64,000 nt of DNA from Planctomycetaceae bacterium (GCA_018699955.1 JABISG010000152.1:1-64000); one strand, 5' to 3'; counted from the first letter of the stretch, positions 35,636 to 45,138 are shown. Notes: generated from the letters alone by a model not told the origin. Translations and numbers: made by a program.

Positions 35636-38600
35636 TCAAGGGGCTTTCAGCACGTACTTTGAGACGTCCCACACTCTCAGTGTTCCATTCCGGTTACCAC
35701 TGACGATCCGCTTTCCGTCGGGGCTGAATGCCACGCAGAAGACGCTCTCGGTGTCCCCTTGGAGCGTGAGCGTCTCCCGACCGGTTTGGACATCCCATAT
35801 CTTCAGCGTCTTGTCCCAACTGCCGCTGACAATGTGCCGCCCATCTGGACTGAATGCCACGCTGGAGACCGGTGCGTCGTGCCATTGAAATGCCAAAATT
35901 TCCTCGCCACTCTCGGCATCCCATAGCTTAAGCGTCTCATCGTTACTGGCGCTGACGATCCGACGCCCGTCGGGGCTGAATGCGACGCATTGAACCGCTC
36001 CGATGTGTCCCTGGAGTGTCAACCTCACCTTGCCACTCTCGGCGTCATACACCTTCAGTTTATTATCAAAGCTGCCGCTAACGATTTGCTGCCCGTCTGG
36101 GCTGAAAGCCACGCTGGAAACCAACGTCGTATGTCCTTGGAGCTTCAGTTGCACCCGGCCGCTCAAGGCATCCCACACCGTCACGGGTGTCTTGGTGACA
36201 CCATTACTACCAGTGACGATCCATCGCCCATCCGGGCTGAACGCCACGCTTCTAACAGGCCAGTCATTCTGTATTCGGAAGGTCAACAATTGCTTGCCGC
36301 TCTTCGGATCCCACATCATCAGATTCTTGTCACTGCTGCCGCTGACGATCCATCTGCCGTTGGGGCTGAATGCGAAGTCATTGACTTCGGCGATGTGACG
36401 TTTGAGTGTGTGCGCCTCCCGGCCGCTCGTGGCAGTCCAAACCTTCAGTGTCTTGTCATGACTGGCGCTGACGATCCACCGACCGTCCGGGCTGAACGCT
36501 ACGCTCGTGACACGGTCGGTGTGTCCTTCGAGCGTGAGCGCTGCCTCGTTTAGGGTTGGCGGCTTCGGTGTTGCTTTCGGCCGCCCGGAACCAGCCTGCA
36601 AATGTTTGGAAATGTTCCATAGCTTCAATGTCCCATCCTGACTGCCGCTGACGATCTGTCGTCCGTCAGGGCTGAATGCCACGCTATAGACATTGTCAGA
36701 ATGTCCTTCGAACGTAAGCATTTCCCGACCGCTCTGGGCATCCCACAACTTCAGCGTTTTATCCATGCCACCGCTAACGATTTGCCGACCATCGGGACTG
36801 AACGCCACACTGTAGACCGTTCCGAAATGCCCTCTCCACCTCAACATCTCCTTGCCGGTCTCGGCGTCCCATACCGTCAGCGTCCTGTCCCCAGCACACA
36901 CAATCCGTTGACTGTCCGGACTGATCGCCACGCCCATGACAAACTTGTTGTCCCCATCGAGCATCAGCAATTCCCGGCCGCTCTCACAATCCCACACTCT
37001 TGCCAACCCGTCATAACCGCCGCTGACGATCCACTTTCCATCCGGGCTGAACGCCACACAGTAGACAGGGGCACCATGCCCTTGAAATGTCAATATTTCC
37101 TTGCCACTCTTGGCGTCCCACAGTTTAAGCGTCTTATCGACACTGGCGCTGACGATCCGACGCCCATCAGGGCTGATTGTTACGCTCCTAACCTGTCCGG
37201 TGTGTCCTTGGAGTGTCGATATCTCCTTGCCACTTTCGGCATCCCATACCTTTAGTGTGTCATCAGAACTGCCGCTAATGATGCGTTTACCGTCTGGGCT
37301 GAACATCGCACTTTCGGTGTGTCCTTTGAGCGTGTGCGCTACCTGTCCGCTGATGGAGTCCCATACCTTAATTGTCTTATCCTGACTGCCGCTGACAATC
37401 CGCTTTCCGTCGGGGCTGAACGCCACGCTCATGACGCCGCTGCTGTGTCCTTGCAGAGTGAATGTCTTCTTGTTTGTCGTCTGTGACTTTGGAATGGTGC
37501 TCTCTGCATCGGTCGATGGCGTCGGCTTCGGTATTGCTTCCGACCCCCCGGAGCCAACAGGCATGTCCTTTGAGATGTCCCAGACTCTGAATGTCTTGTC
37601 AGCACTGCCGCTCACGATCCGCTTTCCGTCTGAATTGAACGCCACGCTTAAGACATTTCCCGTATGTCCTTTGAGCGTGCCTATCTCCTGGCCACTCTCA
37701 GCATCCCACACCTTCAATGTGTCGTCGGCACTGCCACTGACGATTTGCTGCCCGTCCGGGCTGAATGCCACACTGCGGACCGAACCGCTGTGGCCGGTGA
37801 TCGTGAGGATCTCTTGGCCGCTCTGGGAATCCCACAACTTCAGCGTGTCATCAAAACTGCCGCTGGCGATTCGCTGCCCGTCTGGGCTGAATGCCACGCT
37901 GGTAACGTAGCTGCTATGCCCTGTGAGCGTGAGCGTCTCCTGGCCACTCTCTGCATCCCACACTTTTACCGTATTGTCATAACTGCCGCTGACGATCTGT
38001 TTTCCGTCCACGCTAAATGCCACACTTGCGACCAGTTTTGGATGTCCTTCGAGCGTGATCGCTTCCTGGCCGGTCTTTGCATCCCAAATCTTCATCATCC
38101 CATCGTGACTGCCGCTGATGATTCGCTGCCCATCTGGGCTGAACGCTACGCAAGCGACGGACTGGGTGTGTCCTCTGAGCGTGAGTACTTCCTGGCCGTT
38201 GTTAGCGTCCCAGATCTTCAGAGTCTGGTCAGCGCTGCCGCTGACAATCCGACGCCCGTCTGAATCGAATGCGACACACAAGACATTTCCGGAATGCCCA
38301 TCGAGCGTATGCATTTCCTGGCCATTCTCCGCATCCCACACCTTCAGCGTCTCGTCATCACTGCCGCTAACGATCCTCCTTCCGTCTGGGCTGAAAGCCA
38401 CACTGCGGACAACGCCGGCGTGTCCCGCGAGTGTCAGTGTTGTTTTACCACCGGCCTCCGTTTTTGGGGGGGGAGTTTCGTTGCCGTCACTCAGATAGGA
38501 GACGACAAACAACGCCATCAGGCTGAACGCGACAACGAGAACGCCCACCCCTGCAATAACCCATCTCCGTCGGGGTGTCTTTCTTTGCTGTCGGCCCGAT

Positions 38601-40150
38601 CGTTTCTTCGTCCGTCCGCCAGGCTTTTTCTTCCCAGCCAACTGTCTGTAAGCCTGCCGGGCGCGACGGTGGCCCGGTTGCAATTCGAGCAGCCGTTTGA
38701 GCAGAGGGCGGAGATTGTCTTCTTGCCCACGGTAGGTCGGGTCGTCGATTGCAATGGTGAGGAACGTCACCTCGTCCCGCAGTTCGATCGCCTCGTCAAG
38801 CAGGTTCTGGGCATCTTCGGTGAGCTGTGCATCCGGTATCTGCTGTAAGAGTTTGATCGCTCGTTCGTAATCGTGGCCTTCCAGGCATTCTTGAGCGGCC
38901 TGAAACAGCACCATCGCCCGTCGCTGTTGTTTCGCCGGGTTGACTTCTCTCTTCTTGTTGGTTTGAGCCTTTGGGCGAGCGGGTGCCTGTTCCGGCTTCG
39001 GCGGTTCGGCCGTCGTTGCCAACGCGCTGCCTGCAGATGTCGGCGAATCCGATTCATCCGGCGCAAGATCCGCTTCAGCAGACAGTATGGCGGCCGGCGG
39101 AGTCGGATTCGACAGAAAATTTGTCAACGCCGTGATGACGTCGTCCATCGATTGGTAGCGGTCTTCGATCTCCTTGGCCATCATTTTCAGGCAGATCGCT
39201 TCGAGCCGCCGGTCGAGGTCGGGGCGCATCCGGGACGGATTCTGCGGTTCTTGAGTCAGAACCAACGCCATTACCAGGCCGACAGCTCCCTCGAATGGAA
39301 CCTCGCCGGCCAGCAGTTCGTATAGGACGACGCCCAAACTGTAGATGTCGCTGGCCGGACCGACCTCGTCCCATTCGGCTCGCACCTGCTCGGGTGACAT
39401 ATAGGCCGGCGTGCCAAGAAGCGTACCGGTCTGCGTCAGTCGGTCGTCTCCCGATTCGAGTTGCAGCGCCAAGCCAAAGTCCATCACGATCGGATCATTT
39501 CGCGAATCGATCATGATATTCGATGGCTTGATGTCGCGATGCACGATCCCCTGTTTATGCGAGTGTTCGAGAGCCGACGCCAACTTACAAATTATGTCAA
39601 CCACTTGGCGTTCCGGCAGCAACTCCTGACGGTTGATGTCGCTGGATAACGTGTGGCCCTCGATATAGGCCATCGTCAAATAATGCGCCCCGTCCACTTC
39701 GCCGACGTCGAAAACCGGGCAGATATTCGGATGCCTGAGTGTGGCCGACGCCTGTGCCTCGCGATGGAATCGTTGTAGCCGTTCCGAGTTTTCGTCGTCA
39801 CCGAACTTCGGGATCTTCAGCGCGACCTGCCGCCCAAGTTGGACGTCGCGGGCAAGATAGACCGTTCCCATCGCACCCTGACCCAACTGACGCAGCAGCT
39901 GGTAGCGGCCAAACTCCTTCAAGATCGATTCGCTGGATGTGGATGGCTCGGCCAGTGACTCGGCCGGTTCACCCGGAGTGATTGTTTCGCGCCCCGAAGG
40001 CGAGTCGTCGGGAGATTTCGACTCGGCTTGCTCTTCGGGCAGGAACTCCTTTTTGCAATCCGGACAGCGCGTTGCTCGTTTGCGCAGACTGCGAGACTGC
40101 AGCTGGATTTGATGTCCGCATTTGGGACAGGAAACTACCATGACCTCCAT
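35636..40150 (-). CDS. Ser/Thr protein kinase with 21 WD40 blades
   Basis: 1504 residues. Order: an MJ0042-type zinc ribbon (CPKC at 8-11 and CPDC at 29-32); a Hanks kinase domain at about 82-345 with LGQGAMGTVYLA, Lys112, HRD with Asp206, and DFG at 224-226, all catalytic residues kept; a linker with TPR-like helices (about 400-500); a transmembrane helix (WVIAGVGVLVVAFSLMALF, about 527-550); and 21 WD40 blades to the end. The blades fall into three groups of seven: about 570-862, 895-1183 and 1203-1504. The first two end in linkers (WDISKDMP.., WNISKHLQ..) and the last at WDVSKYV. Blade 9 is three residues short. The propellers would be outside the cytoplasm if the kinase is inside. Confidence 0.93.
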   Translation of the reverse strand: MEVMVVSCPKCGHQIQLQSRSLRKRATRCPDCKKEFLPEEQAESKSPDDSPSGRETITPGEPAESLAEPSTSSESILKEFGRYQLLRQLGQGAMGTVYLARDVQLGRQVALKIPKFGDDENSERLQRFHREAQASATLRHPNICPVFDVGEVDGAHYLTMAYIEGHTLSSDINRQELLPERQVVDIICKLASALEHSHKQGIVHRDIKPSNIMIDSRNDPIVMDFGLALQLESGDDRLTQTGTLLGTPAYMSPEQVRAEWDEVGPASDIYSLGVVLYELLAGEVPFEGAVGLVMALVLTQEPQNPSRMRPDLDRRLEAICLKMMAKEIEDRYQSMDDVITALTNFLSNPTPPAAILSAEADLAPDESDSPTSAGSALATTAEPPKPEQAPARPKAQTNKKREVNPAKQQRRAMVLFQAAQECLEGHDYERAIKLLQQIPDAQLTEDAQNLLDEAIELRDEVTFLTIAIDDPTYRGQEDNLRPLLKRLLELQPGHRRARQAYRQLAGKKKPGGRTKKRSGRQQRKTPRRRWVIAGVGVLVVAFSLMALFVVSYLSDGNETPPPKTEAGGKTTLTLAGHAGVVRSVAFSPDGRRIVSGSDDETLKVWDAENGQEMHTLDGHSGNVLCVAFDSDGRRIVSGSADQTLKIWDANNGQEVLTLRGHTQSVACVAFSPDGQRIISGSHDGMMKIWDAKTGQEAITLEGHPKLVASVAFSVDGKQIVSGSYDNTVKVWDAESGQETLTLTGHSSYVTSVAFSPDGQRIASGSFDDTLKLWDSQSGQEILTITGHSGSVRSVAFSPDGQQIVSGSADDTLKVWDAESGQEIGTLKGHTGNVLSVAFNSDGKRIVSGSADKTFRVWDISKDMPVGSGGSEAIPKPTPSTDAESTIPKSQTTNKKTFTLQGHSSGVMSVAFSPDGKRIVSGSQDKTIKVWDSISGQVAHTLKGHTESAMFSPDGKRIISGSSDDTLKVWDAESGKEISTLQGHTGQVRSVTISPDGRRIVSASVDKTLKLWDAKSGKEILTFQGHGAPVYCVAFSPDGKWIVSGGYDGLARVWDCESGRELLMLDGDNKFVMGVAISPDSQRIVCAGDRTLTVWDAETGKEMLRWRGHFGTVYSVAFSPDGRQIVSGGMDKTLKLWDAQSGREMLTFEGHSDNVYSVAFSPDGRQIVSGSQDGTLKLWNISKHLQAGSGRPKATPKPPTLNEAALTLEGHTDRVTSVAFSPDGRWIVSASHDKTLKVWTATSGREAHTLKRHIAEVNDFAFSPNGRWIVSGSSDKNLMMWDPKSGKQLLTFRIQNDWPVRSVAFSPDGRWIVTGSNGVTKTPVTVWDALSGRVQLKLQGHTTLVSSVAFSPDGQQIVSGSFDNKLKVYDAESGKVRLTLQGHIGAVQCVAFSPDGRRIVSASNDETLKLWDAESGEEILAFQWHDAPVSSVAFSPDGRHIVSGSWDKTLKIWDVQTGRETLTLQGDTESVFCVAFSPDGKRIVSGNRNGTLRVWDVSKYVLKAP

Positions 40151-40449
40151 ATAGTCGGCCCACGACGTTCGCGTTACGTTGTCTCAATCCCCCCGCACGC
40201 ATGCATTTGACCAAGTCCGGCCGATGTTTGCAAACTTTGCCTTCAGCGTGGACGCCGTGGCGAATACCAAACCGTCAGTCGTGGCGGCCTCCACAAATTT
40301 GCTCGCTCGCGGACGAAATTCGCAACGGTAGCTTCCCGCTGGGCAAACTGCTATGCTCTCCGCAGCATCGAAAGGCCGCAAGCGGGTCGCTGTGATCGGC
40401 GACTGGGCGTGATTGGTCCAATTTTTGTCGTATCGGAAAGAGACAGGGA
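40151..40449. other. intergenic region without a gene
   Basis: A divergent gap between the WD40 kinase and the lysine-rich gene. Upstream of the kinase start there is no clear Shine-Dalgarno before the ATG at 40150; GGAGG lies only just upstream of a second ATG at 40141. No repeat or hairpin stands out. Confidence 0.4.
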
Positions 40450-40827
40450 ATGCAGGCGAAAAAACGAAAGTCCCCCAGCCGGTTGGACAAACGACGAGAA
40501 GTCGAGGCGGCGGACGCCCTTGAGAAGTCAGAATCCGATGGTGCTGGCACAAAAAAGAAGAAAGCTGCCAAGAAAAAAACCGCCAAGAAGGCGACCACGC
40601 GTCGCACGAAGACCAAGGCTCCCCAGCGAAAGCGACTGGTCTGGGCGGTTTTCAGTGGCAGTATGAAAGAGGAAGCCCGGTTTCCGTACGATCAGCGCAA
40701 AGACGCCGAAAAGAAACTGGAGCAGTTACGGGCCAAGGCGACGAAAAAGATGTACTTCATCCAGCCCGTCAAAGAGCCACTGCCCGATGCGCCGACTCCT
40801 GCTGAGGCAGAAGCTGCAGGAAAGTAG
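40450..40827 (+). CDS. lysine-rich hypothetical protein
   Basis: 125 residues. The first 60 are extremely basic (KKKKAAKKKTAKKATTRR region), resembling histone H1-like tails; the second part (about 60-110) has VWAVFSGSMKEEARFPYDQ and KDAEKKLEQLRAKATKKMYFIQPVKEP. The conserved-looking core with Trp-Ala-Val-Phe and FPYDQRKDAE suggests a real protein family, unnamed to me. The basic tail suggests binding of nucleic acid or ribosomes (inference). Confidence 0.65.
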   Translation: MQAKKRKSPSRLDKRREVEAADALEKSESDGAGTKKKKAAKKKTAKKATTRRTKTKAPQRKRLVWAVFSGSMKEEARFPYDQRKDAEKKLEQLRAKATKKMYFIQPVKEPLPDAPTPAEAEAAGK

Positions 40828-40875
40828 CCCGGATCTGCTGGGTGGACGTGTTAAAGGGCGAATGTTGTGAAGGTT

Positions 40876-40931
40876 GCATTGGCGTGTCGCCAGTTCCCAC
40901 CGCGCAGCACTGGCGACACGCCAGTGGCACC
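40876..40931. repeat. double palindromic repeat, family B, copies B3/B4
   Basis: GCATTGGCGTGTCGCCAGTT and, in inverted orientation, AGCACTGGCGACACGCCAGT then GGCACC. Each half is a palindrome and the two also pair with each other. It lies after the lysine-rich gene. Confidence 0.65.
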
Positions 40932-40965
40932 CGTTCATCGGTCGATTCCCGCTCTGTCAACAAAA

Positions 40966-40997
40966 AAAGACGGCCCCAATTCCTGGGTGCCGTCTTT
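40966..40997 (-). terminator. intrinsic terminator of rpsU
   Basis: On the minus strand, AAAGACGGC pairs with GCCGTCTTT around a 14-base loop containing CCC/GGG pairs, followed by a run of Ts. It is 31 bases after the rpsU stop. Confidence 0.8.
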
Positions 40998-41027
40998 GTG
41001 TTCCTAACGCGAGTGGACTATCGCTTT

Positions 41028-41222
41028 TCACATTCCTGAGAGGCGGTTGATCCGCGAACGGCGTTCGGCCCGGCGGCGTGCACGTCGCTTTTCGTCGCTC
41101 GGCTTCTCATAATACTCGCGCCGTCGCATTTCTTTCTTGATTCCAGCATGCTCGACAAGCTTTCGAAATCGCTTGACGGCGTCGTTGATCGATTCATTTT
41201 CACGTAAACGCAACCTGACCAC
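41028..41222 (-). CDS. rpsU: 30S ribosomal protein S21
   Basis: 64 residues starting at GTG with GGAGAA upstream. S21 binds near the anti-Shine-Dalgarno region of the 30S platform. It shows VRLRLRENESINDAVKRFRK, then the basic stretch KKEMRRREYYEKPSDEKRR and a basic tail, the family pattern. It has a promoter and a terminator of its own. Confidence 0.95.
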   Translation of the reverse strand: MVRLRLRENESINDAVKRFRKLVEHAGIKKEMRRREYYEKPSDEKRRARRRAERRSRINRLSGM

Positions 41223-41533
41223 AAACTTCTCCTTTTAGACTCAAATTCGTCTGGTCGATACCGTAAAGGCGGCTGAGCGAAGCCATCGCGGCCACCGCTT
41301 TGAGCTGAAACCGAATTGTTATTGCCCCGCAAGAGGGAAGAGAGCATAACATATCCCGCGTAAAGTGCAAACTCAGGCCACCCGACGTTAAACTGGCAAC
41401 ATTATTCACGCGGCCAGTTCTCTACGATCTCAATTCAACACCGGAAAAACAAGCCGACCAGTCGCGACAGCGCAGGTGTCGCCTCAGATCATCCACATCC
41501 GATAAAACCTGATTTACGGAAAGGGGATTCCCG
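41223..41533. other. divergent rpsU/DUF502 intergenic region
   Basis: 311 bases without a gene. It holds the putative rpsU promoter (41343-41370) and a leader of about 115 bases, and the upstream region of the DUF502 gene with GGAAAGGGG before its start. Confidence 0.4.
41343..41370 (-). promoter_or_regulatory. putative sigma-70-type promoter of rpsU
   Basis: On the minus strand TTGCAC, 16 bases, then TATGCT, matching four of six bases in each of the -35 and -10 consensus hexamers. Start of transcription is expected near 41336. Prediction by pattern only. Confidence 0.4.
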
Positions 41534-42250
41534 ATGGGAAAGCCATTCGAGAAGGTTCAACAGCGAGTTATTCGTTGTTTTCTAGCGGGTGTGTTTGCAT
41601 TACTGCCGGTAATCATCACCGTGGCTGTTGTTGTCTGGGTGACGGACTTTCTCGAAAGATTCATCGGCCCCAAAACAGTCATCGGCGAACAGCTCAGCAA
41701 GCTCGGCCTTCAGTTTGCCGACGATCCATCTGCCGACGGTTCATCAAACCTGCTTTCGTATGCCATCGGCTGGATTATTGTGTTGGCCGCAGTATTCTGT
41801 CTCGGCATCGTCATCGAAATGGGGGCCAGGAACCGCATTAAAAAACTCGTCGATGCCATTCTTTCGCGCGTTCCGCTCGTCGGGAAGATTTACAGCTCGT
41901 CCAGACAGGTTGTCGATATGCTTGATAAGACGGACGATCAGAATCTGCAGGGAATGAAACCGGTTTTCTGCTACTTCGGTCAACAGAATCCGACTGTCTT
42001 TCTGGCGCTGCTGGTCTCGCCGAAGCAGTTTCGCCTGAATGAGATCGATTACTGCATCGTCATTGTACCGACAGCGCCGGTTCCTTTCGGCGGCGGCTTA
42101 TTGTTCGTTCCAGCCCCCTGTGTCAAAGAGGCTCCGCTTTCCGTCGATGCGCTGATGAGTATTTACGTGTCGATGGGCGCAACCGCCGCACAGTTCCTGC
42201 CGGAAAGTCCCGCCGCAACCGGAGAAAACGCTCCCTCCAGTCCCGGCTAA
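41534..42250 (+). CDS. DUF502-family membrane protein
   Basis: 238 residues. Two transmembrane segments (about 15-37 and 73-95) precede the family block RVPLVGKIYSSSRQVVDML and a cytoplasmic domain with VFCYFGQQNPTVFLALLVS and PFGGGLLFVPA. DUF502 proteins are widespread in Gram-negative bacteria and of unknown function, often near tRNA-synthetase or envelope genes. queG starts 34 bases downstream. Confidence 0.85.
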   Translation: MGKPFEKVQQRVIRCFLAGVFALLPVIITVAVVVWVTDFLERFIGPKTVIGEQLSKLGLQFADDPSADGSSNLLSYAIGWIIVLAAVFCLGIVIEMGARNRIKKLVDAILSRVPLVGKIYSSSRQVVDMLDKTDDQNLQGMKPVFCYFGQQNPTVFLALLVSPKQFRLNEIDYCIVIVPTAPVPFGGGLLFVPAPCVKEAPLSVDALMSIYVSMGATAAQFLPESPAATGENAPSSPG

Positions 42251-42284
42251 ACTCGCCTTTTCGATTTTCGTTGATTGCAGTCCG

Positions 42285-43463
42285 ATGTCGGCAACATCCA
42301 AGATAGTCAAACTCGACCCGCGAGCTTTCGCCGCGGAGATTAAGGCCGAGGCGAAACGCGCCGGCTTTGATGCCGTCGGCATCGTTCCGGCAACTTCGCC
42401 CGCCGGTTTTGATAATCTGCAGCGTTGGCTGCAGCGAGGGTTTGACGGTGAGATGAGTTACATCTCCCGCCGAGAAACCGCCTACGAGCATCCGCAGCAC
42501 GTCATGCCGACGGTGAAGAGTGTTGTCATGCTTGCAATGAATTACCACACCGAAGAGCGGGCGCCGGTGGAGACGCGGCAAGGCGCTGTCTCACGGTATG
42601 CCTGGGGGGAAGCCGACTATCACGATTTGATTCGCGGGAAACTCCGACGGCTGGCCGATTTCATTCATCGTTTGTGCCCCGGCTGTCATACGCGCGGCAT
42701 CATCGACACGGCCCCGCTGCTGGAACGCGATTTCGCCCGATTGGCGGGGCTAGGCTGGTTCGGCAAGAACACGATGATCATCAACAAACAACTGGGCAGT
42801 TGGCTGTTCCTGGCGGCGCTGCTCGTCGATTTTGATTTGGAGTACGACAGCCCGCACGATACATCTCATTGCGGCACGTGTACGCGCTGTCTCGATGTCT
42901 GTCCGACGGATGCATTTCCGGAACCCTATGTTCTCGATGCCCGCCGCTGCATCTCGTATTTGACGATCGAACTGCGCAAACCGATTCCCATGAAGTTGCG
43001 CGATGGTATGGGCGAATGGATGTTCGGCTGCGATCTCTGTCAGGATGTCTGTCCATGGAATCGCAAGGCACCGGTCACGCGTGAGGCCGCCTTTTCTCCA
43101 TCGGCCGACCTGAATCCGGTCGATGCGATCAGACTGCTGGGCATGAACGACGACGAATTCAAGAAGCGGTTTGCCAAAACACCGCTGGCTCGCCCAAAAC
43201 GAAGTGGCATCTTACGTAACGCGGCCATTGTTTTGGGAAACCGTCGCAGCGCCGAGGCAATACCGGCGCTGGTTACCGCCCTGGACGATCACGAACCGTT
43301 GGTGCGAGGAGCGACCGCGTGGGCATTGGGACGGATGGGCGGCGCAACTGCAGTGGCGGCATTGCATTCCCGATTGCGCGTTGAAGATAATACCGACGTG
43401 CTGAGTGAAATTCGGCATGCGTTGGATCATACGAAAGATATTGGACACAGCGAGGAGCAGTGA
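42285..43463 (+). CDS. queG: epoxyqueuosine reductase (QueG)
   Basis: 392 residues. QueG uses cobalamin and two 4Fe-4S clusters to reduce epoxyqueuosine to queuosine in tRNA. The cobalamin domain has MSYISRRETAYEHPQ and the proton donor Asp in IIDTAPLLERDFA (ARLAGLGWFGKNTMIIN follows). Cluster motifs are CGTCTRCLDVCP and CDLCQDVCP. A HEAT-like C-terminus (VRGATAWALGRM) is usual in this family. The stop TGA overlaps the dapB ATG by one base. Confidence 0.94.
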   Translation: MSATSKIVKLDPRAFAAEIKAEAKRAGFDAVGIVPATSPAGFDNLQRWLQRGFDGEMSYISRRETAYEHPQHVMPTVKSVVMLAMNYHTEERAPVETRQGAVSRYAWGEADYHDLIRGKLRRLADFIHRLCPGCHTRGIIDTAPLLERDFARLAGLGWFGKNTMIINKQLGSWLFLAALLVDFDLEYDSPHDTSHCGTCTRCLDVCPTDAFPEPYVLDARRCISYLTIELRKPIPMKLRDGMGEWMFGCDLCQDVCPWNRKAPVTREAAFSPSADLNPVDAIRLLGMNDDEFKKRFAKTPLARPKRSGILRNAAIVLGNRRSAEAIPALVTALDDHEPLVRGATAWALGRMGGATAVAALHSRLRVEDNTDVLSEIRHALDHTKDIGHSEEQ

Positions 43464-44263
43464 TGGCTGACGAGATTCGGATCGGTGTTAACGGGGCGGT
43501 GGGACGGATGGGGCAACGGGTTGTGGCGTTGGCTCATGCGGATGCCGGCTTGAAGGTCGTCGCGGCCTACGAGACATCGGCCTGCCCCCGATTGGGGGAA
43601 GACGCCGGCGAGATCGCTGGAATCGGAAACATCGGCGTTCCGGTACAAGCAGAAGTCGGTCAGTCGCCCGATGTGATCATCGACTTCTCGATGCCGGAAG
43701 GGGCCGTTGCGATTGCAGCGGAATGCGGAGAACGCCAAATTCCGCTGATCGCGGCCACCACCGGACTGGATCAGCACCAACGCGAATCGGTGCTATCAGC
43801 CGCACAAACAGCGGCGGTCGTCATGGCACCGAATTTCAGCCTCGCCGTCAATTTGACAATGAAGCTCGTCCGCGAAGCCGCGCACGTTTTGAAGTCGCTG
43901 CCGGCCGGCGTTGACGTCGAAGTGATCGAACGGCATCACCGTTTCAAAGAAGACGCGCCCAGTGGAACCGCGCTGGAATTCGGTCAGATAGTCGCCGAAG
44001 AAATGGGGCAGACCGATCACGTTCACGGCCGCCACGGCCGGCCGGGAGCAAGACCGCGGCACGAAATCGGCTACCACTCACTGCGGACCGGAGACAATGT
44101 GGGTGAACATACGATTGTGTTCGGCATGATGGGTGAAACCATCGACATTGTCGTTCGCGGCCATACCCGCGACAGCTATGCCCACGGGGCACTGGTGGCC
44201 GCCAAATTCGTCGTGACGCAGGCGGCCGGATTGTATAGCATGTCCGACGTCTTGGGGCTGTGA
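43463..44263 (+). CDS. dapB: 4-hydroxy-tetrahydrodipicolinate reductase (DapB)
   Basis: 266 residues. DapB reduces the dapA product with NAD(P)H on the way to diaminopimelate and lysine. Cofactor motif GVNGAVGRMGQRV at the start; catalytic His and Lys in ERHHRFKEDAPSGTA; GEHTIVFGMMGETIDI near the end. The start overlaps queG's stop (TGATG), suggesting translational coupling. Diaminopimelate supply fits the peptidoglycan implied by murA. Confidence 0.95.
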   Translation: MADEIRIGVNGAVGRMGQRVVALAHADAGLKVVAAYETSACPRLGEDAGEIAGIGNIGVPVQAEVGQSPDVIIDFSMPEGAVAIAAECGERQIPLIAATTGLDQHQRESVLSAAQTAAVVMAPNFSLAVNLTMKLVREAAHVLKSLPAGVDVEVIERHHRFKEDAPSGTALEFGQIVAEEMGQTDHVHGRHGRPGARPRHEIGYHSLRTGDNVGEHTIVFGMMGETIDIVVRGHTRDSYAHGALVAAKFVVTQAAGLYSMSDVLGL

Positions 44264-44519
44264 TAGGCCGTTTGATAGGCTTTTTTCGGGATTGGCCGCA
44301 GAAATCACAGAAGCTTGGCATTTCGATGCTCTTCAGGACGAATTGTTTCGGCTGACCGTTGGATTCTTCCCGGTCAACGTAAGTTCCGCTCTTAAAACAT
44401 TTTGTGTAGGAATCTCAAGTCGGCGGGAATGGATTCCCGATAAATTCCTGTGAGGTACCGTACCCATCGTTTGCCGAGGGATCTGCGCGCAGACCCGCTT
44501 GGCATACCTTGATCACGAC

Positions 44520-45134
44520 ATGGAAGTCAGCATGCAATACAGGCATTCGCCGAACACGGCGGAAAACCAGCGCAATCCAGCCAAGCGAATTCTCAACTCG
44601 CTGATGCTAATCCTGCTGTCGAGACTTCTGCGTCTCGTTGGCTGGGGGGCGGTTGTCGGCTTGCCGGCGATGGTCCTCACTCCACGTCGCCTTGGCAGGC
44701 TGGTTAGAGAGTATCCCATTATTGCCAGTACAATTTGCCTCGCCTTTTTGGTTGGCGTGGCATTTTGGAACGAAGGCAATCGACCCCAACCGGGTGAATT
44801 CGAAATCGAGTCGATTGAGAATATTGGTGAGCCGAACGAGTTGATCGCTGCCTCCAACCCGAGCTTGAACAACGCCGCCAGCTCTCGCCGGGATAGTTCT
44901 TTCGACGTGGTGAAATCCACCGCAGCAGTCAACACACGGCAGTCCGCGCGAAGCGATTCAAATTCCAACGTGCGAGCCGAACAGGCCAGGTTGGAAAAGA
45001 CGCAGGCGAGAACGCAGTCCAACGACGAATCGCGAATCGTCTGGTTGACCGGCCGGATTGAGGAAGTCTCCACTGGCGAAGCAGCCACACCTGTCCGCGA
45101 TGCGAACCGTTTTCCTTCTAATAACCGACGATAA
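44520..45134 (+). CDS. hypothetical membrane protein upstream of the ExeA-like ATPase
   Basis: 204 residues from the ATG at 44520 (a second ATG at 44532 and a TTG at 44499 are alternatives). One or two hydrophobic segments (about 28-52; 66-83 with STICLAFLVGVAFW) are followed by a polar Ser/Asn-rich soluble region. It ends four bases before the AAA ATPase start, so the two are probably co-translated. No family recognised; its role is likely to anchor or partner the ATPase (inference). Confidence 0.6.
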   Translation: MEVSMQYRHSPNTAENQRNPAKRILNSLMLILLSRLLRLVGWGAVVGLPAMVLTPRRLGRLVREYPIIASTICLAFLVGVAFWNEGNRPQPGEFEIESIENIGEPNELIAASNPSLNNAASSRRDSSFDVVKSTAAVNTRQSARSDSNSNVRAEQARLEKTQARTQSNDESRIVWLTGRIEEVSTGEAATPVRDANRFPSNNRR

Positions 45135-45138
45135 TCGC

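Noticed and set aside
35690..38450. Regularly spaced DNA repeats that could be taken for a CRISPR or tandem-repeat array
   Set aside because: The period of about 126 bases and the translated GH...SPDG...WD pattern show they are WD40 blades of the kinase gene.
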